62,545 bases of DNA. Origin: an uncultured Granulosicoccaceae bacterium (GTDB taxonomy: Bacteria; Pseudomonadota; Gammaproteobacteria; Granulosicoccales; Granulosicoccaceae). This document shows, piece by piece, positions 55,195 through 62,545 of the stretch. The stretch is from positions 1-62,545 of the forward strand of contig CALGNZ010000064.1 in NCBI GenBank assembly GCA_937957915.1, given 5' to 3'. The notes under the pieces were generated by a model, which did not search any database, was not told the DNA's origin, and was given only the letters and a program-made list of their open reading frames with translations. Position numbers and translations under genes: made by a program. Numbering within the stretch: the stretch's first letter is position 1; every line of letters begins with the position of its first letter.

Positions 55195-55995
55195 TTAGCC
55201 AGGCATGTCTTTCAAAAAAGCCGAGCCGCGGTTATAGGTTTCAAATGAAATGCGGGTATCCGGTGCATCTTTGAATGACTGTTTGATAAGGCTGGCCAGT
55301 TCACTTTGTGCACTGGCGTCGAGTGAAGCAAGCGTTGCTTCGTCGAGTTCGACAACTACACCGTCGTTGCGCACCCGGCATCGGACTGTATCCGGATTGA
55401 GGTTGTCGCGCAGCATAGTTTCCACGTTATCTATAGATCGAAGCGCGTTGGCATTTATACGAATACCTGTCTCGATGCGGCTGGACAAGCAGGGTGCAGA
55501 CGGTAGTTCGGCGATATCGTCAAGCCCGTGTTGTGCAGCTAGCGCACGTACATCTGACTTAGCCATGCCGGCTTCAACAAACGGGTGTCGAACGGCGTTG
55601 TTGTCGGCGGCTTTAAGGCCGGGCCGCCAGTCGCCCAGGTCATCGAGGTTGGTGCCAGAGAAGAGTTGCGAGCCGTTGGCTTGTGCTACCAGTGAACTGT
55701 ATAAATTCGTCTTGCAATAAAAGCAACGGTTGGCCGGGTTCTGCATGTAGTTCTCGTCGTTAAACTCTCCGGCATCCAGCAGTTTCAGATTCCAGCTGGC
55801 CCGGGCTGCGTAGTCTTTAACCCGGCTGGTAGCAGCAGGGGGGACGGCAGGAGAGATTGCATGGAAAATGGTGACCCGATTTGCCATCGCCAGATGTGCC
55901 GCGAAGGCCAGCGTCATGCTATCAACGCCACCGGAACAGGCAATCGCTGCGCTATCGCAACTGTCGAAAACATCTTGCAGGCTAATGGTGGGCAT
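55195..55995 (-). CDS. larE: Sacrificial sulfur transferase LarE
   Basis: About 266 residues from the ATG at 55995; the longer frame would overlap larC. The PP-loop is SGGVDS (residues 21-26), for ATP-dependent adenylylation. A CxxC (RCFYCKTNLY, Cys91 and Cys94) plus Cys169 (PSAPCLSSR) give the three-cysteine pattern. I recall this pattern from LarE proteins that use an iron-sulfur cluster, in contrast to forms with a single sacrificial cysteine. The protein transfers sulfur to the pyridinium biscarboxylate intermediate made by LarB. Confidence 0.92.
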   Translation of the reverse strand: MPTISLQDVFDSCDSAAIACSGGVDSMTLAFAAHLAMANRVTIFHAISPAVPPAATSRVKDYAARASWNLKLLDAGEFNDENYMQNPANRCFYCKTNLYSSLVAQANGSQLFSGTNLDDLGDWRPGLKAADNNAVRHPFVEAGMAKSDVRALAAQHGLDDIAELPSAPCLSSRIETGIRINANALRSIDNVETMLRDNLNPDTVRCRVRNDGVVVELDEATLASLDASAQSELASLIKQSFKDAPDTRISFETYNRGSAFLKDMPG

Positions 55996-55999
55996 GCAC

Positions 56000-57478
56000 T
56001 TACTCTTCGTTGGAGTTAGCTGATTGAGCATTGGCAGGCTCGGCGTTTACAGGTGTGACTACTTGTGTGTTGTGTTGATCGTTGCCATTGACAGCACTAG
56101 TACTGCGATCGTCGCTTTTAAGAGTGCTTTTCAGAGCGCTGTTCAGAGCATTGTTCAGAGCGGCCGATTCTGCCGATAGCCGGGCACTGACGCGGGCGTA
56201 GTGTCCGCTGGAGTTTTCCACGACATCATCCATTTCTGCTTTTGCTGTTATGCCAGTGACGCGCTCTGCCAGTTTTACCCGTGTATCGTCCGTTAGCACC
56301 TCGCGGCGAGCAAGTATGTGCCGGGCTTCGACGCGTACGCGCAGTCCAAGTGTGGTCGATTGTAAAAAGCAGTGTTGCGCTACGGTGTCGAGTGCCTGTG
56401 GCCGGGTTAGCACCTGGATTGCAGCCATCATTCGGCCCTTTTTGCCGAACACAGTGGACTGCGTTGCATCGATAACATCATCATGTACGCGGATGTGTTC
56501 CAGTGTTGCTGCCAGTTCTTCACCGGTCTGATCGTCTATTTCAAACTGTATCACGCCTACTGTATCTGCTGTTACATGGCTTTTATTGTTTGTATCGAAA
56601 GCGAGTACTCGCAACACGTTGCTCATGCCCGGCAGCTTGCGATTGCCAAAACCAAATCCGGACCTGCTCAGAGTGCGTGCACCGTTGCCGATGTCTGTTG
56701 CCGGTGACAGGTATTTGAGTATAGCCGCGCCGGTTGGCGTGACTCTCTCGCCATGCCTGCCGTCATCGCGAAAGGCAAAACCGTCGAGCAGCAGTGTGGT
56801 TGCCGGTGCCGGTACAGGCAACTCGCCGTGTGCCGTTTTTACAAGACCGCGGCCAATCGGCAGTGCACTGACTGACCAGCTGGTTGCAGACAGTTTATCG
56901 ATCAACGTGGCGGCGGCGACGATATCTGCGATTGAATCCCAGTTGCCCACCTCGTGAAAGGTAACCGTGTCGACCTCCTTGCCGTGGACTTTCGCCTCTG
57001 CAATGGCAAGCTCGCCAAATATACCCAGTGTATGGCGTTTTACACCATCGGGCATGGTGCTGGCTGACAGTCGTTTACGCAGTTCAGACCACTGATGGTG
57101 ATTGTGATTATGTGAGTGGCCGTGCTCGTGGTCGTGTTGGTGGTCGTGCTCGTGGCCGTGTTGGTGGTCGTGGTGATATACATGGTTATGTGATTCATGA
57201 TCATGCGTGTGTGTATGGCTGTGCTCGTGCTCGTGGCTGTGGTGGCCGGGAGCACCGTGCTCATGCGTGTGACCGTCGCTTTGCAGTGACACATTGAACT
57301 TAGAGCCGGTCAGCACACCATCGTTAAAGTCAGCCCGTTCAAGCGTGATGTTTTCATCCAGGCCAGCCTGCCGGACAGTCGATACCACCAGGTCGGTCAG
57401 TTCCGGCCAGGTGTCAAGCAGGGCGGCGGTGAACATGTCTCCGGCAATTCCGCCTACGGCATCGAGGTGAATATGCAT
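56000..57478 (-). CDS. larC: Nickel insertase LarC with His-rich loop
   Basis: 492 residues with an ATG start. MHIHLDAVGGIAGDMFTAAL is the conserved LarC N-terminus. TVTFHEVGNWDSIADIVAAA and VTPTGAAILKYL lie in the core, and the C-terminal half is the LarC2-like domain. LarC inserts nickel into the pincer nucleotide using CTP. Residues 70-128 hold 29 histidines (HEHEHSHTHTHDH pattern), a probable nickel store. It is a single frame, whereas in Lactobacillus plantarum larC is split and joined by frameshifting. The tail has an NALNSALKSTLKS repeat from a 12-bp array. Confidence 0.94.
   Translation of the reverse strand: MHIHLDAVGGIAGDMFTAALLDTWPELTDLVVSTVRQAGLDENITLERADFNDGVLTGSKFNVSLQSDGHTHEHGAPGHHSHEHEHSHTHTHDHESHNHVYHHDHQHGHEHDHQHDHEHGHSHNHNHHQWSELRKRLSASTMPDGVKRHTLGIFGELAIAEAKVHGKEVDTVTFHEVGNWDSIADIVAAATLIDKLSATSWSVSALPIGRGLVKTAHGELPVPAPATTLLLDGFAFRDDGRHGERVTPTGAAILKYLSPATDIGNGARTLSRSGFGFGNRKLPGMSNVLRVLAFDTNNKSHVTADTVGVIQFEIDDQTGEELAATLEHIRVHDDVIDATQSTVFGKKGRMMAAIQVLTRPQALDTVAQHCFLQSTTLGLRVRVEARHILARREVLTDDTRVKLAERVTGITAKAEMDDVVENSSGHYARVSARLSAESAALNNALNSALKSTLKSDDRSTSAVNGNDQHNTQVVTPVNAEPANAQSANSNEE
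56116..56163. repeat. 12-bp tandem repeat TGTTCAGAGCRN in larC
   Basis: Three clear units at 56128, 56140 and 56152, with a degraded one before, encode an A-L-N-S/A-L-K-S tetrapeptide periodicity near the LarC C-terminus. The reading frame is kept. Confidence 0.8.
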
Positions 57479-57672
57479 TCGTTGGTCTGCGTAGCGAGGT
57501 AACCCGATGATAGACCGTCGCCATGTGCGGGCGCCAGTGCGCGTCGTGGCGACCTGGCAAAACGTATCAGCCGGAGCGGGGAAAATCGGTGCGAATTGCC
57601 ATTAAATGCGTTGAAACGTGTCTGATTTGATCCTTATACTCAAGTGACCTGAATAACCACAGCCAGCGCCTG

Positions 57673-58530
57673 ATGCCTTTTATTCTCCAGCCCTCGCAGC
57701 ACGACAGCTTTCATGCAGACGGGTTTGTTGTCGTTGACGATCTGATCAGCCCCGACAAGATCCCCATGCTTCATCGTGCCTACGACGATCTCTTCAGCGG
57801 GCAATTTGAAACCGGGGTGCGCCCGGATGAAGTCAACTGGCAGCAAGGCGAGAGTGATCCAACGCTGTCGCGCCAGATCTGCAATGGCTGGAAAGCGAAT
57901 CGTGAGATCGCCAGAATTGTGCTTGATGAGTCATTGGCAAAAGCAATCGGCACGCTGGCTGGCTGGTCTGGTGTGCGGATAATGATCGACAACGTGATCT
58001 GGAAAGCACCGGCGACCAGGTCGCTTGGCTTTCACCAGGACAATGCTTTTCTGAGCTGGTTTAAACCGGGGGAGATCATCACCTGCTGGATAGCGCTTGA
58101 TGATACAACTGCAGACGGTGGCACAATAGAGTTTGCGCGTGCATCACATCAGTGGGCGTTGGGTACACCCGAGGGCGAGTTTCATGCGCCGGTAGACTAC
58201 CGAAAGCCCATGCGCGAGGCCGCAGCCAGAGCGGGTGTAGAGCCGGAAATTTCGTATGTGGAAGTAAAAGCCGGGGGTGGGTCTTTTCATCATGGGCGCA
58301 CCTGGCATGGCTCCGGCGCCAACCCGGGCCCAAATCCGCGGCGCTCTTTGGTGCTCCATGCCATGCGCCGCGACGTAGAATACGTGTCTGCCAATTTTGA
58401 TCAGGGCATTGGCCCTGTTTACAGTCGCTACAAACGACTTGGCGACAATCAACTGGATGAGAACTATTTTCCGGTACTGTGGAGTGAAGACGGGTATCGC
58501 ACAGCGCAAATTGATGACTACCTGTCGTGA
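57673..58530 (+). CDS. Phytanoyl-CoA dioxygenase (PhyH) family protein
   Basis: 285 residues with an ATG start. This is a double-stranded beta-helix Fe(II)/2-oxoglutarate oxygenase. The metal ligands are H121 and D123 in GFHQDNAF and a distal histidine in HHGRTWHGSG (H207 or H212), and an arginine in NPRRSL (R223/R224) should bind 2-oxoglutarate. Substrates of bacterial members range from ectoine to phosphonates and natural products. No neighbour indicates which applies here. It is divergent from larC with about 195 bp between starts. Confidence 0.9.
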   Translation: MPFILQPSQHDSFHADGFVVVDDLISPDKIPMLHRAYDDLFSGQFETGVRPDEVNWQQGESDPTLSRQICNGWKANREIARIVLDESLAKAIGTLAGWSGVRIMIDNVIWKAPATRSLGFHQDNAFLSWFKPGEIITCWIALDDTTADGGTIEFARASHQWALGTPEGEFHAPVDYRKPMREAAARAGVEPEISYVEVKAGGGSFHHGRTWHGSGANPGPNPRRSLVLHAMRRDVEYVSANFDQGIGPVYSRYKRLGDNQLDENYFPVLWSEDGYRTAQIDDYLS

Positions 58531-58695
58531 TGCATCAGCGCGCAATGGTCGTGTCGCTGGTCAGTTGCCGGGCCGGTCTGCCTGTGCAGGCTCCGCTTGC
58601 CGTTGCGTACTACATTGACAGCAGCCTGACATAAACCGCTGTTGATTAGCGATTACTCGCAACCTCACCATTTAAAACCTTCAAAAAGAACCTCA

Positions 58696-59787
58696 ATGAC
58701 ACATTGGTATTATGCTCCCTGTCCGACACCTTGTGCGGATTCGCGAGCCGCAGCGTTAAGCCGGCAGGCGCAACTGACCAAACCCGCTGGGTCTTTGGGC
58801 AGGCTTGAGGAAATTGCTGTGGATTTTGCCGGTTGGCAGGCCACAGACAGACCAGAGCTCGAGCAGGTAATGGTGCGTGTTTTTGCCGCAGATCATGGTA
58901 TCTGTGCGCAAAACATCTCGGCCTTTCCACAGGCAGTGACCGCGCAGATGGTCGTGAATTTTGTTAACGGCGGCGCTGCAATCAGAGCGCTTAGCGCAGA
59001 GGCAGACGCCAGTTTTGTGGTGGTCAGTATGGGGCTTGCCGAGCCACTGCCACCGATGGAATCTGAACTGTTGCTGATTCGCGATGTGGCAGCTGGCACC
59101 GCGGATTTCAGTCAGCGCGCTGCGATGACAGAAGCGCAGATGCTGTTGTCGCTCGACACCGGCAAACGCGTTGTTGAATCACAGCTGCAAGCAACACCCG
59201 ATGCTCCGGTGCAGCTATTTGTTGGTGGTGAAATGGGGATAGGCAATACCACATCGGCCGCCGCTATCTATGCAGCTTTGTTGGGGATCAGTCCTGAGCG
59301 GGCCTGTGGCCCGGGGACCGGGCTGTCGACTGACGGCGTTGCACACAAGACGCAGGTGGTGGCTCAGGCGCTCGCCTTGCATAAGTTGACTCACGATGAA
59401 CTGAAAGATACGCAGGCTGCCGTTGAAACCGTGTTGCAATGTGTAGGTGGTTTTGAAATTGCGGCACTCGCAGGTGCCTACCTGGCTGCCGCTCAGCATA
59501 AAATCCCGAGCCTGATCGATGGCTATATTGCAACTGCCGCAGCTTTGCTGGCGGTTAAGCTCAATCCATCTTGCAGACAGTGGCTGATGTTTGCACATCA
59601 ATCGGCCGAGCCTGCACACGCTGTTGCACTGGAATCACTAAGCGCACAGCCATTGCTTGATCTGGGGTTGCGACTGGGTGAGGGCAGTGGTGCAGCAGTG
59701 GCTGTGCCATTGCTAAAAGCAGCGCTGGCAGTTCACAATAATATGGCCACCTTTGAGGAGGCGGCCGTGGCTGCCAGACTCGCATGA
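58696..59787 (+). CDS. cobT: Nicotinate-nucleotide:dimethylbenzimidazole phosphoribosyltransferase
   Basis: 363 residues from the ATG giving MTHWYYAPCPTP; the longer frame to 58642 adds an unlikely polar leader. RQAQLTKPAGSLGRLEEIAV is the conserved N-terminal motif. VFAADHGICAQNISAFPQAV, VGGEMGIGNTTSAAAI and the GAALLAVKL-type segment follow. The enzyme makes alpha-ribazole phosphate for the lower loop of cobalamin. cobS follows. I looked for a cobalamin riboswitch upstream and did not find one. Confidence 0.94.
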   Translation: MTHWYYAPCPTPCADSRAAALSRQAQLTKPAGSLGRLEEIAVDFAGWQATDRPELEQVMVRVFAADHGICAQNISAFPQAVTAQMVVNFVNGGAAIRALSAEADASFVVVSMGLAEPLPPMESELLLIRDVAAGTADFSQRAAMTEAQMLLSLDTGKRVVESQLQATPDAPVQLFVGGEMGIGNTTSAAAIYAALLGISPERACGPGTGLSTDGVAHKTQVVAQALALHKLTHDELKDTQAAVETVLQCVGGFEIAALAGAYLAAAQHKIPSLIDGYIATAAALLAVKLNPSCRQWLMFAHQSAEPAHAVALESLSAQPLLDLGLRLGEGSGAAVAVPLLKAALAVHNNMATFEEAAVAARLA

Positions 59788-59902
59788 GAAAGGTGCACAA
59801 GTGCTGCGTTCGTATCAACAGACACAGCATTCGAATGAACTATTCTCATGCAATCTATTTGCACAAGGGCGCGGTCAGTCACAACAATGGATATATTGTC
59901 GG

Positions 59903-60688
59903 GTGATTACTGCGCTCTGGAATCGGGAGAAACACTACCTGTGGGCAGCACTGATGTTTTATACCCGTGTGCCTGTGCCAGCTTCGTACGAACATAGCGA
60001 TCACAATTTCAATCAGTCTCGCAAGTACTTTCCGCTTATTGGCGTGATGGCTGGTGCGTTGGCGGTGCTGGTTATATTGCTTGCCCATCAACTGCTGCCA
60101 CTGAGTGTCTGCATCGGATTGTCTATGGTATCGACCATCCTCTTTACCGGTGCATTCCATGAAGATGGTTTTGCAGATTGTTGCGATGGCTTTGGTGGAG
60201 GCTGGGACAAAACCCAGGTGCTGACCATCATGAAAGACAGCCGTGTAGGTGCCTATGCGACCATTGGCATGATTATGATGCTGGGGTTGAAGTACGTAAG
60301 CCTGTTTGAAACCGGGCTGCTGTCGATAACCCTGCTGGTGCTGGTGCTGCTTAACGGGCATACGCTGAGCAGGCTTGGTGCATCATTGGCCATAGAGCAG
60401 CTAGACTATGTGCAGGATATCGACAAAAGCAAGATCAAGCCTATAAACATTGCATCGCTGTCGCCTGTTGACTGGTTGGTGAGCGGGTTGTTTGCATTAC
60501 CGGCGCTGGTATTGCTTGTAATAGTTCAGCCCTCAGCGATATTCGCCTTGCCGGCAATGGCGGTCAGCTACTGGCTGATGTGCAGATACTTCAGCAAAAG
60601 GATTGGCGGCTATACCGGTGATTGTCTGGGTGCCATGCAGCAAGTGCTGGAGTTGATATTCTATCTGGTTGTGTTAATGGCGGTTTGA
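59903..60688 (+). CDS. cobS: Adenosylcobinamide-GDP ribazoletransferase
   Basis: About 261 residues from the GTG at 59903, chosen because CobS proteins normally begin just before the FYTRVPVP strand; the frame is open back to 59753, overlapping cobT. The signature FHEDGFADCCDGFGGGWDK supplies the metal-binding acidic residues, and RIGGYTGDCLGAMQQVLEL closes the family pattern. Six to seven membrane helices place it in the inner membrane. It joins alpha-ribazole to GDP-cobinamide. cobU is not in the window. Confidence 0.92.
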   Translation: MITALWNREKHYLWAALMFYTRVPVPASYEHSDHNFNQSRKYFPLIGVMAGALAVLVILLAHQLLPLSVCIGLSMVSTILFTGAFHEDGFADCCDGFGGGWDKTQVLTIMKDSRVGAYATIGMIMMLGLKYVSLFETGLLSITLLVLVLLNGHTLSRLGASLAIEQLDYVQDIDKSKIKPINIASLSPVDWLVSGLFALPALVLLVIVQPSAIFALPAMAVSYWLMCRYFSKRIGGYTGDCLGAMQQVLELIFYLVVLMAV

Positions 60689-60891
60689 TGACTGCTGGCT
60701 GTAAGTGGTGAGCACTGGCTGGTTGGTGGAGTTTAGCGAGCGGTTATAGCGGGGGTTTTGCCAGCCAGGGTTGAGAAAGGCTATTCATGGGTGAGGCTAA
60801 CAGTGAAATCGCGTTGCTGGTGCGGGGCGGACAATCGAACCAGGCTCATCCGTGATCGCGATAACTTCAGTAAAAACCAAGAAGAAAGAGA

Positions 60892-62061
60892 ATGAGAACG
60901 CAGGTCGTAATAATCGGTGGCGGGCCATCAGGCTTACTGCTTGGTCAGTTGCTGCACAATGCTGGTATCGACGCCGTCATACTCGAACGGCAGACCCGTG
61001 AGTATGTGCTGTCGAGAATTCGTGCTGGTGTACTGGAACGCGGCCTGGTCGGATTGATGGAGCAAGCGGGGGTAGCGGATCGTTTAAAGAAGGAAGGTTA
61101 CGAGCATGACGGTACCATCATGGCTTATGACAACCGCTCTTTTCGTATTCAGTTTACAGACTATATCGACAAGCCCGTCACCGTCTATGGCCAGACAGAG
61201 GTCACACGTGATCTGTACGATGCACGAGAAAGGGTGGGCGGTAAAACGCTGTTTCTGGTTGAAGATGTTGTTATTGAAGACATCACGACTGAAAACCCTG
61301 CGGTCACTTGCAGGGTTGATGGTGAAACGCTCAGGATTGAATGCGACTACGTTTGTGGCTGCGATGGTTTTCATGGTGTTAGCAGGCAAGCTATACCCGC
61401 TGATGTTCGGCGTGAGTTTGAAAAGGTATACCCTTTTGGGTGGCTGGGCGTGCTTTCGGATACGCCGCCGGTTAATGAAGAACTGGTCTATGCCAATTCA
61501 GAACGTGGCTTTGCGTTATGCTCAATGCGCAATGAAAATCTGAGCCGTTATTATATTCAGTGCTCACAGGAAGACAGTATCGATAACTGGAGCGATGCTG
61601 ATTTTTGGGATGAGCTAAAGCGCAGAATCCCCGAGTCATACGCAGATCAGCTGGTCACGGGTGACGCTATCGAGAAGTCTATTGCACCGCTGCGCTCCTT
61701 TGTCTGCGAGCCGATGCAATGGGGAAAGTTGTTTTTATGTGGCGACGCCGCCCATATAGTACCGCCGACAGGTGCCAAGGGCCTCAACACCGCGGCTTCT
61801 GATGTGCATTATCTGTTTAACGCATTACGGCAGTACTACATTGATAAAGACAGCAGCGGCGTTGAGAGTTACTCCATCAAAGCGCTCGCGCGTGTGTGGA
61901 AAGCGGAGCGCTTTAGCTGGTGGATGACCAGCATGTTGCATCGATTTCCGAACCAGTCTGACTTCGATCTGCGAATACAGTGGGCAGAGCTTGAGTTTCT
62001 ACGTGAGAACAAGTCAGCTCAGGCGAGTTTGGCAATTAACTATGTCGGGTTGCCGTACTGA
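60892..62061 (+). CDS. pobA: 4-hydroxybenzoate 3-monooxygenase
   Basis: 389 residues with an ATG after AGAAAGAGA, the usual PobA length. The FAD motif is VIIGGGPSGLLLGQLL (residues 5-20). ILERQTREYVLSRIRAGVLE is the PobA-type substrate and NADPH region, and FLCGDAAHIVPPTGAKGLN is the second FAD/ribityl motif. The enzyme converts 4-hydroxybenzoate to protocatechuate with NADPH and oxygen. No PobR regulator or protocatechuate genes are adjacent; they may lie beyond the window. Confidence 0.94.
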   Translation: MRTQVVIIGGGPSGLLLGQLLHNAGIDAVILERQTREYVLSRIRAGVLERGLVGLMEQAGVADRLKKEGYEHDGTIMAYDNRSFRIQFTDYIDKPVTVYGQTEVTRDLYDARERVGGKTLFLVEDVVIEDITTENPAVTCRVDGETLRIECDYVCGCDGFHGVSRQAIPADVRREFEKVYPFGWLGVLSDTPPVNEELVYANSERGFALCSMRNENLSRYYIQCSQEDSIDNWSDADFWDELKRRIPESYADQLVTGDAIEKSIAPLRSFVCEPMQWGKLFLCGDAAHIVPPTGAKGLNTAASDVHYLFNALRQYYIDKDSSGVESYSIKALARVWKAERFSWWMTSMLHRFPNQSDFDLRIQWAELEFLRENKSAQASLAINYVGLPY

Positions 62062-62164
62062 GTGTTATTAGCATCACGTCGGGTGCTGTCAGTTAATACC
62101 GTTAGAATGCAGCGTATGCTGAATGTGCCGACTGTCCCGTGTCATGGAATACGAGGTAGCTAAA

Positions 62165-62521
62165 GTGAAAGCGTTAAGAGCCGGCCTGGGCATTTGCTTG
62201 TTGCTGCTGCTTGTGGGTTGTGGTGCCGATTCGCTGTTCAATAATGAAGAATCGGACGACGTCTTTGTCGATATCGTCAACGTCGGTTCAACCAGAATCG
62301 TGTTTGTCAGCTTTAGCATTATCCCGGTGATCAGGCCCGCTGATTCGCAAAATGAGCTGCAGACAGAGGGATTAAATCCTGACGAGACCATGCGGTTTTC
62401 ACTCAGCTGTCTGCCAGGCTCAACGCAGTATCTCCACCTGCGATGGGAAAACGGTGCGCTGCGGAATTATGAAATTGCCACCCCGTGCGGCAGCATTGTG
62501 ACCTACCAGTTTCCGCAATGA
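62165..62521 (+). CDS. Small lipoprotein of unknown function
   Basis: 118 residues from the GTG at 62165, preceded by GAGGTAG; the frame is open back to 62123. MKALRAGLGICLLLLLVGCG is a lipoprotein signal with lipobox LVGC. The mature part has an acidic spacer (NNEESDD), then a beta-rich domain (FVDIVNVGSTRIVFVSFSII) with two cysteines (SLSCLPGS, IATPCGS) likely to form a disulfide. I recognise no family. Confidence 0.7.
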   Translation: MKALRAGLGICLLLLLVGCGADSLFNNEESDDVFVDIVNVGSTRIVFVSFSIIPVIRPADSQNELQTEGLNPDETMRFSLSCLPGSTQYLHLRWENGALRNYEIATPCGSIVTYQFPQ

Positions 62522-62545
62522 GTGTAACTGGTGGATGCGCCTGGC

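Noticed and set aside
57040..57297. Gly/Arg/Val-rich and Thr-rich frames opposite larC
   Set aside because: They are shadows of the CAC/CAT codons of the histidine-rich LarC segment.
58531..58695. A cobalamin riboswitch before cobT
   Set aside because: The B12-box and the conserved GC-rich core helices are not visible; only an ordinary short leader is seen.
60790..60860. A tRNA-like 3' end on the minus strand (GGTTCGATT ... GCACCA)
   Set aside because: The T-stem does not pair, and there is no D-arm or anticodon arm upstream.

Overview
The window looks like a chromosomal segment of a free-living, probably marine gammaproteobacterium. The evidence is moderate GC, many GTG starts, a DUF1127 gene end, a YciK-type SDR, TAXI-TRAP and sugar ABC importers, lar and cob genes, PobA, and intergenic hairpin repeats of gammaproteobacterial type. 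I cannot name the genus; something near Granulosicoccus is only a guess. I see no rRNA, tRNA, CRISPR array, phage or transposase.

Layout. 1-3.7 kb: end of a DUF1127 gene, an inverted-repeat cluster, a DUF6434 protein, a SAM methyltransferase, a histidine phosphatase and a LuxR-type regulator. 4.2-6.1 kb: propionyl-CoA synthetase (prpE). 6.8-15.7 kb: a polyol-phosphate catabolic island with a GlpD-like flavoprotein, class II aldolase, SorC regulator, FGGY kinase, GpsA-like dehydrogenase, RpiB-family isomerase and an SDR; the set resembles C4-polyol (erythritol-type) pathways. 15.8-17.2 kb: photolyase.

17.5-35.3 kb holds the most unusual content: six co-directional genes for exported proteins. 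Four are DUF11/Ig-like repeat proteins (161, 980, 878-885 and 1560 aa). One is a 2055-aa chimera of Ig-like domains and a predicted outer-membrane beta-barrel. One is an OmpA-type lipoprotein. Three share an N-terminal module, four end in the same kind of beta-strand, and hairpins lie between the first genes. I propose a dedicated cell-surface assembly with its own outer-membrane anchor or export channel.

35.7-44.8 kb: an acid uptake and degradation operon with a TAXI-TRAP importer, an NDP-forming acyl-CoA synthetase, an (R)-type hydroxyacyl-CoA dehydrogenase, a MaoC hydratase and a thiolase. 45.7-50.3 kb: a complete carbohydrate ABC importer. 50.8-54.2 kb: OmpA-like protein, VOC protein, a frameshifted lipoprotein gene and a gamma-glutamylcyclotransferase-like protein. 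54.4-57.5 kb: larC-larE-larB for the nickel-pincer nucleotide, without larA. 57.7-62.5 kb: PhyH dioxygenase, cobT, cobS, pobA and a small lipoprotein.

Two repeat phenomena run through the window. Short tandem arrays (8-17 bp units, often with a GCTC core) occur in at least eleven places, inside genes and between them. A dispersed intergenic repeat of about 110 bp with paired hairpins has two good copies and several degraded ones.
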